Source of the DNA: Flavobacterium gawalongense
GTDB lineage: Bacteria; Bacteroidota; Bacteroidia; Flavobacteriales; Flavobacteriaceae
Length of the DNA: 64,000 bases
Direction: 5' to 3'
Assembly (NCBI RefSeq): GCF_007097265.1
Contig: NZ_VJZP01000001.1
Location: forward strand, 62,001 to 126,000
The notes beneath the pieces are model-generated. The model saw only the letters and a list, made by a program, of their open reading frames with translations, was not told the DNA's origin and made no database searches. The first letter of the stretch is position 1, and every line of letters starts with the position of its first letter. A program made the position numbers and the translations under genes. Below, piece by piece: positions 17,676 to 27,302 of this stretch.

Positions 17676-18080
17676 ATGACCTTACATATTGAAACTCCAG
17701 CCCTGCTTTTCTCAGCAACTTCATTAATTTTATTGGCATATACCAATCGGTTTCTAACAATAGCCACAATCATAAGAGGACTGAAAGAAGTATACAAGGA
17801 GAAAGAAAACAGTATGATTTTATTGGAAATCAAAAACCTAAACTTGCGATTAACACTCATTCGCTACATGCAAATGGCTGGCGTCTTGAGTTTATTCCTG
17901 TCGGTATTTACCATGTTGTTATTGTTTTTAGAACAGCAATTATTTGGCGTTTATCTTTTTGGGTTGAGTTTATTTAGTTTGCTTATTTCATTGGGTTTAT
18001 CGTTTTGGGAAATTAACATTTCAGTCGATGCACTCCGGTTACATTTGAGCGATTTGATGGATAAAAAAGAAGGTGTTTAA
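17676..18080 (+). CDS. DUF2721 membrane protein
   Basis: Integral membrane protein of 134 residues with three hydrophobic segments (about 8-30, 62-85, 92-112). The N-terminal ETPALLFSATSLILLAYTNRFL is the characteristic DUF2721 start. A charged cytoplasmic loop with LRLTLIRYMQ sits between helices 1 and 2. Function is unknown in this family. It stands alone, upstream of the DUF1800/DUF1501 pair but 140 bases away. Confidence 0.8.
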   Translation: MTLHIETPALLFSATSLILLAYTNRFLTIATIIRGLKEVYKEKENSMILLEIKNLNLRLTLIRYMQMAGVLSLFLSVFTMLLLFLEQQLFGVYLFGLSLFSLLISLGLSFWEINISVDALRLHLSDLMDKKEGV

Positions 18081-18224
18081 GTAGACCTATTTGGATTACA
18101 GATACGAAAACCTGATAGTATTTGGGATTAAAGCCGAACAAATAATTCAACCAGTCAGAAACATTTTTTTACGCATTAAACCCTTTCTCAATTTCAAAGT
18201 CCAACTGTCATAGCACTTTAGATT

Positions 18225-19616
18225 ATGAACAACCACACCCTTTGGTCATTGCGACTCGGATATTCAGCTAAACAAGCGGAAACCATCAAAAGAACAGGTT
18301 TGAAAAATTTCCTGGAACAGTCTTTTGCCACAAAATTTGATTCAACAGTTCCTGATTTTCTGGAAAACAGTCCAAAATCATTTAATGAATTAAAAGGACT
18401 TCGAAAAAAATTAAAATCCTCAAGTCCTGAAGAAGCAAAAGAAATGCTCAAAAAAGAAGTGCTAACTTCCTTTGAAATGAAAGCCTGGTGGATTGATAAA
18501 ATGACCGAAGACGAATTTCCGCTTCGCGAAAAAATGACTTGTTTCTGGCACAACCATTTTGTTTCTACTTACCAAAAAGTAAAAGTGAATTATTGGCTTT
18601 TTCAGCACAATCAAATTCTAAGGGAGAATGCTTTTGATAATTTCAAAACCCTGACCAAAGAAATTATTAAAAGTAATGCTATGGTGCGTTACCTCGATAA
18701 TGTTGATAACAGGAAAGACAAACTCAATGAAAATTTAAGTCGGGAATTACTCGAACTTTTTACCCTTGGAATAGGAAACTACACAGAAGAGGATATTAAA
18801 AACGGGGCCAAAGGTCTTGCAGGACTTGGCATTGGGGAAGAAAATGCAGTTTACAGAAAATTTTTCGAAGATAATGAAAGCTTCAATTATCTTGGAAAAA
18901 AAGGCAATTTAAAACTAGATGAAATAGTCGATGCCATTTTCGAACAACCGAAAATCCCTTATTTAATCACTCGAAAGATCTTAAAATGGTTTATTTATGA
19001 TAATCCAAAAGAGGAATTAGTACACTATTATGGTGATTATTTCAAGAAAATGGATTTCGAAATCAAACCACTTCTGACTAAAATTTTCACCGAAGAATTC
19101 ACCAAAAACAATGCAGGTTCCAAAATTAAAAACCCGTTGGAATACATTTTACAATTAACAGCTGAACTCCATATTCAAAATCCCAATGGAAAATTAATAG
19201 CGCATTTTATCAAGGACCAAGGCATGGATTTATTCAACCAGCCCAATGTGAAAGGATGGGACGGCGGAAATTCTTGGCTCACTTCGCAAGTTTTTCTGCA
19301 ACGAAACAATGTTGCCGATTTACTTTGTAATGGTAGAAATTTAAACCGAGGGAAAAAAGAAAATGAGAATACAATGATGAAACAAAATCCAAACCGACCG
19401 CTGAACGTAAGATTGCAATGGGACAAAGAAGGAAATAATAAACAAATCATTGCTGAGCTCAAAGACCGATTACTATTTCAAACCGATGAAACCGACCAGC
19501 AGGATTTTGAGAAATTATTAAAATACGATTTCGACAGTAAAACCGAAGGTTCGGAAAATGCCGTGACGCGATTATTTAATTTTATGGTGAAGACACCGGA
19601 ATTCCAATTAATTTAA
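18225..19616 (+). CDS. DUF1800 family protein
   Basis: Protein of 463 residues. It shows the hallmarks of DUF1800: LREKMTCFWHNHF in the first third, NENLSRELLELFTLG, and an Asp/Gly-rich GLAGLG segment. The late QGMDLFNQPNVKGWDGG is also typical. There is no signal peptide at this start. It is paired with a DUF1501 gene 18 bases downstream, a genome-wide conserved pairing. The two probably act together in the periplasm or at the surface, but the biochemical role is not known. Confidence 0.85.
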   Translation: MNNHTLWSLRLGYSAKQAETIKRTGLKNFLEQSFATKFDSTVPDFLENSPKSFNELKGLRKKLKSSSPEEAKEMLKKEVLTSFEMKAWWIDKMTEDEFPLREKMTCFWHNHFVSTYQKVKVNYWLFQHNQILRENAFDNFKTLTKEIIKSNAMVRYLDNVDNRKDKLNENLSRELLELFTLGIGNYTEEDIKNGAKGLAGLGIGEENAVYRKFFEDNESFNYLGKKGNLKLDEIVDAIFEQPKIPYLITRKILKWFIYDNPKEELVHYYGDYFKKMDFEIKPLLTKIFTEEFTKNNAGSKIKNPLEYILQLTAELHIQNPNGKLIAHFIKDQGMDLFNQPNVKGWDGGNSWLTSQVFLQRNNVADLLCNGRNLNRGKKENENTMMKQNPNRPLNVRLQWDKEGNNKQIIAELKDRLLFQTDETDQQDFEKLLKYDFDSKTEGSENAVTRLFNFMVKTPEFQLI

Positions 19617-19634
19617 GATTTAAAAATCAAGAAA

Positions 19635-20804
19635 ATGAACAGAAGAAATTTTTTAACACTCACAGGAACTTTTACAGGAGGATCACTCCTATTGCCTGAT
19701 TTTTTATATTCTTTTGGCTCACAAAACAATTTGGTTTTGGGCGAACAATGCGTGGTTTTCGTTCAGTTAAATGGCGGAAATGATGGGCTAAACACCTTTA
19801 TTCCGTTTGAAGATGCACTCTATTATGACTTGCGTCCAAAAATTGCCATTTCAAAAAATGAGATACTAACTTCCGCAAAAGGGATGGCGTTTCATCCCGC
19901 TTTGAAAGGTTTTGCCAGTATGCAACAAAGTGGCGATTTGTCGGTAATACAAAATGTGGGGTATCCAAATCCGGTTCGTTCTCATTTTCGAAGTCAGGAA
20001 ATTTGGCAAACCGCACCAACCAATCAGGAATATTTAAACGATGGTTGGCTGGGTCGATATCTTGATTTACAATGCAAAGAACACCAACCGACGGCCGGAA
20101 TAAACATTGACAGCATTGACAATTTAGCGTTGAAAGGCGAAGAACCCAACTCGATTACGGTAAAAGATCCCAACCGATTTATCACAAAAAACAAACAGGA
20201 AAACGACAGTCAATTATCCGCTAATCCACAGTTGGATTTTGTTCGAAAAATTGCCAATTCCGTCATTGAAGGTTCCGATGATATCCAGAAAGCGCTGTCA
20301 AAATCAGCAGCTTCAGATGTGGTTTATCCAAAAACCGGCTTGGCCAAAAACCTCGAATGGATTTCGAAATTGATAAAAGGAAACCTGAATTCAAAGGTAT
20401 ATTATACTTCGCTTGGCGGTTTCGACACACACGACAATCAGCTTTCCATACACAAAAATAAATTGACGGATCTGAATGATGCTGTTTTTGGTTTTTATCA
20501 AGATTTGAAAAAATCACAACAATTACAAAACGTAACAATAGTGGTCTTCTCTGAATTTGGTCGCCGCGTAAAAGACAATGGAAGAGGAACAGACCATGGT
20601 ACAGCCGCACCAATGTTTATTATTGGAGGCAATAACCGAGGGGAAATCATAGGAAAAAATCCCAATCTTTCGGATTTAGACAATGGCGATTTAAAACATG
20701 AGATTGATTTCAGGAGCGTTTATGCCTCCCTTTTGAAAAACAAATTGGAATTTGATTCCTCTCAAATTGGAATACGAAACAAAGCGCTGGAAGGACTGTT
20801 TTAA
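19635..20804 (+). CDS. DUF1501 family protein
   Basis: Protein of 389 residues in the alkaline-phosphatase-like/sulfatase superfamily group called DUF1501. The N-terminus MNRRNFLTLTGTFTGGSLLLP looks like a Tat-type signal (RR followed by a hydrophobic stretch). Later motifs are LNGGNDGLNTFIP, GGFDTHDNQ, and FSEFGRRVKDNGRGTDHG, which match the conserved D/H positions of the family. It is the second gene of the DUF1800-DUF1501 operon. A Tat signal would fit the presence of tatC at 40663. Confidence 0.85.
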   Translation: MNRRNFLTLTGTFTGGSLLLPDFLYSFGSQNNLVLGEQCVVFVQLNGGNDGLNTFIPFEDALYYDLRPKIAISKNEILTSAKGMAFHPALKGFASMQQSGDLSVIQNVGYPNPVRSHFRSQEIWQTAPTNQEYLNDGWLGRYLDLQCKEHQPTAGINIDSIDNLALKGEEPNSITVKDPNRFITKNKQENDSQLSANPQLDFVRKIANSVIEGSDDIQKALSKSAASDVVYPKTGLAKNLEWISKLIKGNLNSKVYYTSLGGFDTHDNQLSIHKNKLTDLNDAVFGFYQDLKKSQQLQNVTIVVFSEFGRRVKDNGRGTDHGTAAPMFIIGGNNRGEIIGKNPNLSDLDNGDLKHEIDFRSVYASLLKNKLEFDSSQIGIRNKALEGLF

Positions 20805-20857
20805 GAAAGACATATCACCACAAAACCCTATCTTTACCCGCTTTTAAAATGGAATAA

Positions 20858-21766
20858 ATGATAAAGAATAGTGTATTAAAAGGAGTTTTCTTAGTTGGTC
20901 TGGGCGCAACGAGTTATGGAATGCTGGCTACGTTTGTAAAAATGGCTTATGGCGAAGGTTTTACCACTCCCGAAGTCACAATTGCCCAGTTTGTATATGG
21001 AATTCTGGGAATGTTGATTATCAATAGCTATCAAAAAGCTAAAAAAGGGAATGATGTCGTAAAAGCCTCCAAGAAAAACGTTTTTCAATTGATGCTTGCC
21101 GGAACATCTTTAGGAATGACCAGTGTTTTTTATTATTTAGCCATAAAATACATTCCTGTTTCTATCGCAATCGTTTTATTAATGCAAACAGTTTGGATGG
21201 GTGTTTTATTCGAAATGATTTTAGAAAAGAAAATCCCTTCCACACAAAAAATCATATCCGTAATCATCGTATTAATTGGAACGGCTCTTGCAACAAATCT
21301 CATTCAGAGCAAAGTAGAACTGGACTGGCGAGGGATTGTTTTAGGACTTTTAGCTGCAGCATCTTTTACCACAACTATGTTTACCGCTAATCGTGTGGCA
21401 ACTCATATTTCATCGGCGCAACGCAGTTTATATATGCTGCTTGGCGGAGCCATAATCGTAGCTGGTTTTGCAATCGCAACACAAACAACCTCTTTCAATT
21501 TTGATATTTTCATCAAATGGGGAATTGTATTGGCGCTTTTTGGAACAGTGATCCCGCCATTATTGTTTAATGCCGGTTTCCCGCTTACCGGAATTGGGTT
21601 AGGAAGCATTGTTTCGGCATTGGAACTTCCGGTTTCGGTATTAATGGCTTATTTTCTTTTAAACGAAAAAGTAAATACGATACAATGGTTTGGAATTGTT
21701 TTAATAATTCTGGCCATTGTCATCATGAATGTGGATTTTAAGAAATCCTTGAACTTCACAAAGTAG
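20858..21766 (+). CDS. EamA/DMT-family transporter
   Basis: Inner-membrane protein of 302 residues with about ten hydrophobic helices in two homologous halves, as in EamA (drug/metabolite) exporters. The first half ends with VLIGTALATN and the second with the typical PVSVLMAYFLLNEKVNTIQW and a closing VIMNVDFKKS. The substrate cannot be read from sequence; metabolite or amino-acid efflux is usual. It starts 53 bases after the DUF1501 gene, perhaps in the same transcript. Confidence 0.85.
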   Translation: MIKNSVLKGVFLVGLGATSYGMLATFVKMAYGEGFTTPEVTIAQFVYGILGMLIINSYQKAKKGNDVVKASKKNVFQLMLAGTSLGMTSVFYYLAIKYIPVSIAIVLLMQTVWMGVLFEMILEKKIPSTQKIISVIIVLIGTALATNLIQSKVELDWRGIVLGLLAAASFTTTMFTANRVATHISSAQRSLYMLLGGAIIVAGFAIATQTTSFNFDIFIKWGIVLALFGTVIPPLLFNAGFPLTGIGLGSIVSALELPVSVLMAYFLLNEKVNTIQWFGIVLIILAIVIMNVDFKKSLNFTK

Positions 21767-21822
21767 TCCGGAATTAATTTTTAGTAAACTTTTATCTAAG
21801 TTTTTATTTTGAAAATTCCTTT

Positions 21823-21830
21823 TATTTTTG
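21823..21830 (+). promoter_or_regulatory. -7 box TATTTTTG immediately before the alkB-like gene
   Basis: Perfect TAnnTTTG ending five bases before the ATG at 21835. Transcription from it would begin at or just before the start codon, giving a nearly leaderless mRNA. No clear -33 TTG is present. Confidence 0.4.
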
Positions 21831-21834
21831 TCAA

Positions 21835-22437
21835 ATGGATTCACTCTTTCAATCTCAACCAATAGTTCTTGATTTGCCGGATGCCGATATTATTTATTAT
21901 CCTCATTTTTTTGACAGGGAAGAGGCGGATATTATTTTTGCCAAATTAGAAAAGGAAATTCCTTGGCAACAAGATGAAATTCGCGTTTTTGGCAAGATTC
22001 ATGCACAACCCCGATTGACCGCTTTACTTGGAAACGAAGGAAAACCATATTCCTATTCGAATATAAAAATGCAACCGCATCCTTGGAATTTGCTTTTGCA
22101 AAAGATAAAATCACGGGTCGAAAGTGTTTCCGGAACGAACTTCACCACCGTTTTACTCAATTATTATCGCGACGGAAAAGACAGTAACGGCTGGCACGCC
22201 GATAATGAAAAAGAATTAGGCACAAATCCTGTGATCGCCTCGGTGAGTTTTGGTGCCGAACGCACCTTTCAATTGAAACACAATTCCGATAAAGACCAGA
22301 AAAAAAGTATCGTTCTGGAACACGGGAGTTTATTATTGATGAAAGGAACGACGCAGCATTTCTGGAAACACCAAATCCCAAAAACCACTAAGCCCATAGG
22401 TCCCAGAATAAATGGTACCTTTCGGGTAATCAAATAG
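21835..22437 (+). CDS. AlkB-like 2-oxoglutarate/Fe(II) dioxygenase
   Basis: Protein of 200 residues that probably repairs alkylated DNA by oxidative demethylation. The Fe(II) ligands are visible as H-x-D in NGWHADNEKEL and the distal His in GTTQHFWKH. The 2-oxoglutarate-binding Arg pair lies in the C-terminal PRINGTFRVIK. NYYRDGKDSNGWH and SFGAERTFQLKH are typical of the AlkB homologue 2/3 group. Length is normal. No ada operator or linked repair gene is seen. Confidence 0.9.
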   Translation: MDSLFQSQPIVLDLPDADIIYYPHFFDREEADIIFAKLEKEIPWQQDEIRVFGKIHAQPRLTALLGNEGKPYSYSNIKMQPHPWNLLLQKIKSRVESVSGTNFTTVLLNYYRDGKDSNGWHADNEKELGTNPVIASVSFGAERTFQLKHNSDKDQKKSIVLEHGSLLLMKGTTQHFWKHQIPKTTKPIGPRINGTFRVIK

Positions 22438-22476
22438 ATAATTTCTGCAAAAAATCATTAGATTTGAACTAAACCA

Positions 22477-22662
22477 CTATGGACTAAAAGTCCATAGATT
22501 TGGTTGGCAGACTGAAAGTCTGCAAAAATGAAAAATGTAATACTTAAACACGAATTTCACTAATTTTCACAAATTAATTCGTGGTAATTTGTGAAATTCG
22601 TGTTTGATTTTTTTTAGAAGCTAAAAGCGAAATGCACTAAAGTGCATAGTTTTAAACTATGC
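22477..22662. repeat. Cluster of short perfect hairpins around a CACGAATT inverted repeat
   Basis: Successive stems: CTATGGAC/GTCCATAG (22477-22497), GCAGACT/AGTCTGC (22507-22523), a 15-bp perfect pair AAACACGAATTTCAC/GTGAAATTCGTGTTT (22546-22605), ATGCACT/AGTGCAT (22632-22647) and the overlapping GCATAGTTT/AAACTATGC (22644-22662). No gene lies in this 249-bp gap. Confidence 0.8.
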
Positions 22663-22686
22663 TTGCGACCAATAAATACTCGAATT

Positions 22687-23439
22687 ATGAATGAAATTAT
22701 TGCTTATTTTTCAACCATTCCTTCCTCCCATAGAAGCTTAATTCTTGTGTGTGGAATCACTATTTTTGGTTAATAGAAAATGCTTTTCCGCTTTTTAATT
22801 TTACTTATAAAAAATGGCATCACGCAAGTATCAATATTTTTCTGACATTCACGACTATCATTGTCAATTTCTGTCTGGCTTTTATTTTATTAAAAGCTGC
22901 TGATTGGACAATTGCAAATCATTTTGGAATTTTACAATGGCTTCCGCAAATGCCACTATGGCTTTATATGATCATAGGATTACTTTTATTGGATTTAATA
23001 GGAGCTTATTTGGTGCATTTAGTAGAACATAAAACCAAATTGCTATGGCGTTTTCACTTAATTCATCATACCGATACGTGGGTTGACACCACCTCTGCAA
23101 ACAGACACCATCCCGGAGAAAGTGTTATCCGCTTTACATTCACCACTTTGGGTGTTTTAATCGTAGGAAGTCCCTAAAAAAGCAGATACCATTTTGAGCT
23201 ATTTTATCGTCTCTCCAGACATGCATAAAGTACACCACCACCATGTGTTACCGTATACCGATAGTAATTACGGGAATATATTTTCGGTTTGGGATCGTCT
23301 TTTTGGTACCTTTATGGCGCTACCAAAAGAAGAAATTGTATACGGAATTGATACACATAGGAATCCGAAAGAGCACAACCAACTGAAAAATTTGCTCAAA
23401 ATACCGTTTCAAAAACCCCGTTCAACAGAAAACAACTAA
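22687..23439 (+). pseudogene. broken sterol desaturase/fatty acid hydroxylase family gene
   Basis: A di-iron membrane hydroxylase by homology, normally of about 280 residues. From the ATG at 22687 the frame reads MNEIIAYFSTIPSSH ... GITIF and then hits a stop. The continuation (WLIENAFPLFNF) is in the next frame, consistent with loss of one T in the T run at 22763-22767. The body keeps the His motifs HLVEH, HLIHHTD and NRHHPGES. At 23177 another stop follows GVLIVGSP. The next recognisable piece (LSYFIVSPDMHKVHHHH, then NYGNIFSVWDRLFGT) is again shifted, and about 25-30 expected residues, including a transmembrane helix, are missing between them. Two independent lesions make this a pseudogene. 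Confidence 0.85.
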
Positions 23440-23558
23440 AAACAATAAAAAAAATGACCTTTTGATAAGAAGTAATTATTTTTTTTCTTAATATTGGAAT
23501 ATAATTAGAATTGACATTTATTAATCATTAACAACTTATTTGAATTAATTTTCACGTG

Positions 23559-23837
23559 ATGAAAAAGAGTAACCGCAAAGAATTGAACTGGGAACAAACA
23601 GAAAAACTTGTTACATTAGCCTTAGAGGAAAAAAATCCTTTTGAAATTATCAAAAAAGAATTTGGTTTGGCTGAAAAAGAGGTTCTTGAGATCATGAAAA
23701 AGAAGATGCCTGCAGAAAAATTTGAAATGTGGAAAAAGAAAGCTACTGCAAATAAACCAAAACCAAAACCCGTTAAAATAGATGATTTTGATGAAGATTT
23801 GGATGGTAAATACTATATAAAAAACAAATTGGATTAA
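23559..23837 (+). CDS. DUF2805 / TIGR03643 family small protein
   Basis: Small soluble protein of 92 residues. The N-terminal half has a helix-turn-helix-like pattern (KLVTLALEEKNPFEIIKKEFGL, read in two parts, then AEKEVLEIMKKKMP) typical of the DUF2805 family, followed by a basic linker KPKPKPVK. I chose the ATG at 23559; the GTG three bases earlier is the only in-frame alternative. Role unknown; DNA binding is possible from the HTH-like segment. It is intact between two broken genes and has its own terminator. Confidence 0.75.
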   Translation: MKKSNRKELNWEQTEKLVTLALEEKNPFEIIKKEFGLAEKEVLEIMKKKMPAEKFEMWKKKATANKPKPKPVKIDDFDEDLDGKYYIKNKLD

Positions 23838-23843
23838 AAACGA

Positions 23844-23868
23844 AACTCCTGTAATTCAGGAGTTTTTT
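23844..23868 (+). terminator. Terminator after the DUF2805 gene
   Basis: An 8-bp perfect stem AACTCCTG/CAGGAGTT (23844-23851 with 23857-23864) followed by six T. Confidence 0.9.
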
Positions 23869-23900
23869 GTTTTTAAATACAATCTTTTATAAATGCAATT

Positions 23901-24245
23901 ATGGTTTCAGTAATATCAAAAGACGGCATATCTATTTTTAAAATCAAAGGATTGCACAAAATTTGGGCAATGGAAAGTAAAATTGTTGTTTCTAAAGCAA
24001 GAATCATTAGAGCCTATCAAAACAAAGAAGAATTTACGTTTTGGAAAGGCTTCAGAATGCCCGGAACATAAATTCCTGGCTTGATAGCCGCTGGAACATT
24101 TTATAAAAAAGGCAGAAATTTTTGGGATGTGATGAATAAAAACAAAGCTATAATTATAGAATTGGAAAATCATCATTACAAAAAACTAATTATTGAAGTC
24201 GAAAATCCAGAAGCAACCTTACAGTTACTAAATGCGCAACATTAA
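23901..24245 (+). pseudogene. small PH-domain-like protein gene with in-frame TAA
   Basis: From the ATG at 23901 a 114-residue protein can be read in one frame if TAA at 24069-24071 is ignored. The first 56 residues read to FWKGFRMPGT. After the stop the same frame continues IPGLIAAGTFYKKGRNFWDV and ends with IIELENHHYKKLIIEVENPE. The whole resembles small bacterial PH-like proteins in which MPGT-x-IPG is continuous (from my recollection of the family). A single substitution of a codon such as CAA, GAA or AAA would give the TAA. No start codon lies just after the stop. Confidence 0.7.
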
Positions 24246-24363
24246 ATAGCATCCTTTCCGATTTTTTTTCATCCCTACCATAAAAAAATATTTTTTAAAT
24301 CAATAGAAACTGTAACATTTTTATGGTACAAAGGACTTATCCCTAAAATAAAAACCAACGAAA

Positions 24364-26210
24364 ATGAAAAGAATAATTTTTTCACTTGCATTTGCTTCTG
24401 TTCTTTGGAGCTGTAAAACCGCTAGCTCATCTGTTACTGCTGCTGCAAAACAACAAATCGAGGTTACTATCAACCTAAATGACGTAAAAGAGGACAAAGT
24501 ACTTGTTACGGTTGCATCACCAAAAAACTATACTGACGAAGTTACCTACAGCATTCCTAAAACCGTTCCCGGAACTTATTCAATAGATGATTACGGAAAA
24601 TACATAGACGATTTGAAAGCGTATGATGCTAAAGGAAATGTACTTCCAGTTTCTAAAACTGATGACAACACCTGGAACATCAAAAATGCAAAATCATTAG
24701 TAAAAATAACCTACTTGGTAAATGACACTTTTGATGTTGAAAAAACTCATGAAATTTTTTCCCCAGCGGGAACAAATATTGATGCCGACAAAAACTTTAT
24801 GCTAAACATGCATTGTTTTGTAGGTTATTTTCAAGACAAGAAAGACCTGTCATACAACGTTACCATAACACATCCTGCAACACTTTGGGGCGCTACTTCA
24901 ATGACTGACCTGGATGTAAGTACCACAAATGATAAATTCATAACGCCACATTATGCTGAATTGGTAGAAAACCCTATCATGTACGCTAAACCAGATTACA
25001 CCACTTTTACTGTTGACGGTATGGAAATACTGATTGGGGTATATTCTCCAACTGGAAAAGTTACTGCCGAAAGCATTACTCCGGAGATGAAAACCATGAT
25101 GACTGCCCAAAAGAACTTTTTAGGCAAAATAAATGCTACGAAAAAATACAGTGTCTTGTTGTATCTGTCAAGCATGACAGAAAGTGACGCAAAGGGATTT
25201 GGCGCTTTAGAACATCCCACGGCAACGACAGTAGTTTTTCCTGAGATGATGCCAAAAGAAGAATTAATAAAAGCGATGAAAGATGTAGTTTCACACGAAT
25301 TCTTCCATATCGTAACTCCTTTATCCATTCATTCTAAAGAAATTCAATATTTTGATTACAATGCCCCAAAAATGTCTCAACACTTATGGATGTATGAAGG
25401 CGTAACAGAATATTTTGCCAACCTTTTTCAAATTAACCAAGGTTTAATTGATGAGAAAGAGTTTTACACGCGTTTGGCTGAAAAAATAACTCGTGCAAAC
25501 ACCATGAATGACACTATGCCTTTTACAACTATGAGTGCGAATGTATTGACACAACCGTACAAAGACCAATATTTGAATGTGTATGAAAAAGGGACTCTTA
25601 TTGGAATGTGTTTGGATATTATAATTCGAGAAAAAAGCAATGGAGAAAGAGGAATTCTTGATTTGATGCAAAAACTATCGAGTGAGTACGGTCCACAAAA
25701 CCATTTAATGATGAGGAGCTTTTCGCAAAAATCACAGCTTTAACGTATCCGGAAGTAGGTTCTTTTTTAACTACTTATGTATCTGGACCAACTCCAATTC
25801 CTTATGAAACCTATTTGGCAAAAGTAGGGGTTACAAAATCTACCGAAAAAACTCCGGGGAATGTTTTCTTAAAAGGAAGAGTGCCATACATTACGGTAAA
25901 TCCTGAAAATAAAGAGATTATTGTTATTCCGAATATGGAATTGATCGATTTTTACAAAAGCTTAGACCTTAGAGGAGGTGATATTATATTAGCAATAAAC
26001 GAAAAACCATATTCTCTTGATAATATCTATGAAATGATTTCTGAAAGTCAAAACTGGAAAGAAAACGATGTTATTTCCATAAAAATAAAACGCGACGGCA
26101 AAGAGCAAACACTTAAAGGAAAAGTAAAATTTCCTTACGAAGAAAAAGATAGTCTCAAAGCAACCGATTCTTCCGCAAACAAAGTAAAAGAAGCTTGGTT
26201 GAAAGGATAA
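24364..26210 (+). pseudogene. M61-family glycyl aminopeptidase gene with a frameshift
   Basis: Predicted lipoprotein metallopeptidase (lipobox LWSC near residue 17). The N-terminal beta domain is followed by the zinc motif HEFFH and the downstream Glu in MYEGVTEYFANLF, all intact. The first frame ends at 25743. From about 25690 the correct sequence continues in another frame (ELFAKITALTYPEVGSFL) to a PDZ domain (LDLRGGDIILAINEKPYS) and stops at 26210. One missing base near 25693-25705, in the GGTCCACAAAACC stretch, would restore a continuous protein of about 615 residues. Without the fix the PDZ domain is lost but the active site is kept. Confidence 0.85.
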
Positions 26211-26227
26211 TCTGAAAAACAATTAAT

Positions 26228-26264
26228 AAAATCCCAATTTAGAAATAGATTGGGATTTTTTTTG
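26228..26264 (+). terminator. Terminator after the M61 peptidase gene
   Basis: An 11-bp perfect stem (26228-26238 with 26249-26259), loop of 10, then a T run of about eight. Confidence 0.9.
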
Positions 26265-26333
26265 TAAAATTTAGATGCGTTGCCAAATCATTCCAACAAT
26301 TTTCTTTATTTTGCGCCAAAATATAAACACAAA

Positions 26334-26399
26334 TGAAATCGCCATGATTCAATCCCGAAGCTTCGGGACAAATCATAATAAAGAATGGCGATACCATGT
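26334..26399. repeat. ATCGCCAT/ATGGCGAT hairpin element, copy 1
   Basis: The frame ATGAAATCGCCATGATTCAA ... AAAGAATGGCGATACCAT surrounds the TCCCGAAGCTTCGGGA palindrome (26353-26368). A second copy with a different centre lies at 31176-31231. Both sit directly upstream of a lipoprotein gene. Confidence 0.7.
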
Positions 26400-26431
26400 T
26401 CCAAAAAAAAAAAAACAAATATTAACTTCTC

Positions 26432-27142
26432 ATGAAAAAATCTATTATTGCATTCGTTACCCTTTTACTTTTGTCATCTTGTAACGAAAAGGGATCAAAA
26501 ACAAACTTACATATTACCGGAAATATTAAAGGATTAAAAAAAGGAACTTTATACATTCAAAGAGTGGTTGATACTGCTTTAGTAGCGATAGACACTATAA
26601 ACATCGATGGAAGCTCTGCATTTGAAAGTGATTTAGAATTAAAATCTCCTGAAATGCTTTACTTATTTTTGGACCGAGGCGTAAGCAATTCATTGGATAA
26701 TAATATTTTGTTTTTTGCTGAACCGGGAAATATAACTATTGAGACTAGTTTAGACGGCTATCTTTCTGGCGCAAAAATTACAGGATCAAAAAATAACGAT
26801 TTGTATGAAGAATACAAAAAAATAAATTCACGTTTTAGAGATGAAGAACTTACTTTAATTGAACAAAAATTCAATGCCATTAAAAGTAATAACCCAAAAG
26901 CGATTGACAGTTTAAGCGCAAAGCAGGATTCTAATATAAAACGAAAGTATTTATTTGCCACTAACTTTGCGATAAACAATAGAAACTACGATGTAGCACC
27001 ATATATTGCCTTATCAGAGATCTATGATATCAATATTAAATACTTAGATACGATTCAAAAATCAATGTCTCCAAAAATAGCGCAATCGCTTTATGGAAAA
27101 AAATTGACTAAATATGTTGCATCAATCAAAAATCAGAAATAA
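26432..27142 (+). CDS. DUF4369 lipoprotein
   Basis: Predicted lipoprotein of 236 residues with signal peptide MKKSIIAFVTLLLLSSC. Residues of about 28-125 fit DUF4369, a beta-sandwich that often precedes thioredoxin-like domains in Bacteroidota (ITGNIKGLKKGTLYIQRV, FFAEPGNITIET). Here the thioredoxin domain is absent and a charged helical C-terminal half follows. The role is unknown. It lies downstream of a dispersed hairpin element and is followed by a strong terminator, so it is probably monocistronic. Confidence 0.8.
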   Translation: MKKSIIAFVTLLLLSSCNEKGSKTNLHITGNIKGLKKGTLYIQRVVDTALVAIDTINIDGSSAFESDLELKSPEMLYLFLDRGVSNSLDNNILFFAEPGNITIETSLDGYLSGAKITGSKNNDLYEEYKKINSRFRDEELTLIEQKFNAIKSNNPKAIDSLSAKQDSNIKRKYLFATNFAINNRNYDVAPYIALSEIYDINIKYLDTIQKSMSPKIAQSLYGKKLTKYVASIKNQK

Positions 27143-27190
27143 TATCGATACAATACCTCATTTTTTCTGAATTTATATCTTAAAAACAAA

Positions 27191-27222
27191 AACCGTCCCG
27201 ATAAATCGGGACGGTTTTTTTT
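27191..27222 (+). terminator. Strong terminator after the DUF4369 gene
   Basis: A 12-bp perfect stem AACCGTCCCGAT/ATCGGGACGGTT with a 2-nt loop, then eight T. Confidence 0.95.
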
Positions 27223-27302
27223 AACTTTGAATTAAATTTAATTGTTCCTTCTTAATAAAAAAGAAAAAAACCATCTAACAAATATTAGATGGTTTATTAA
27301 AG

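Noticed and set aside
22477..22662. Riboswitch or tRNA-like RNA
   Set aside because: The hairpins are simple perfect palindromes without any conserved aptamer pattern, and the downstream gene is broken.
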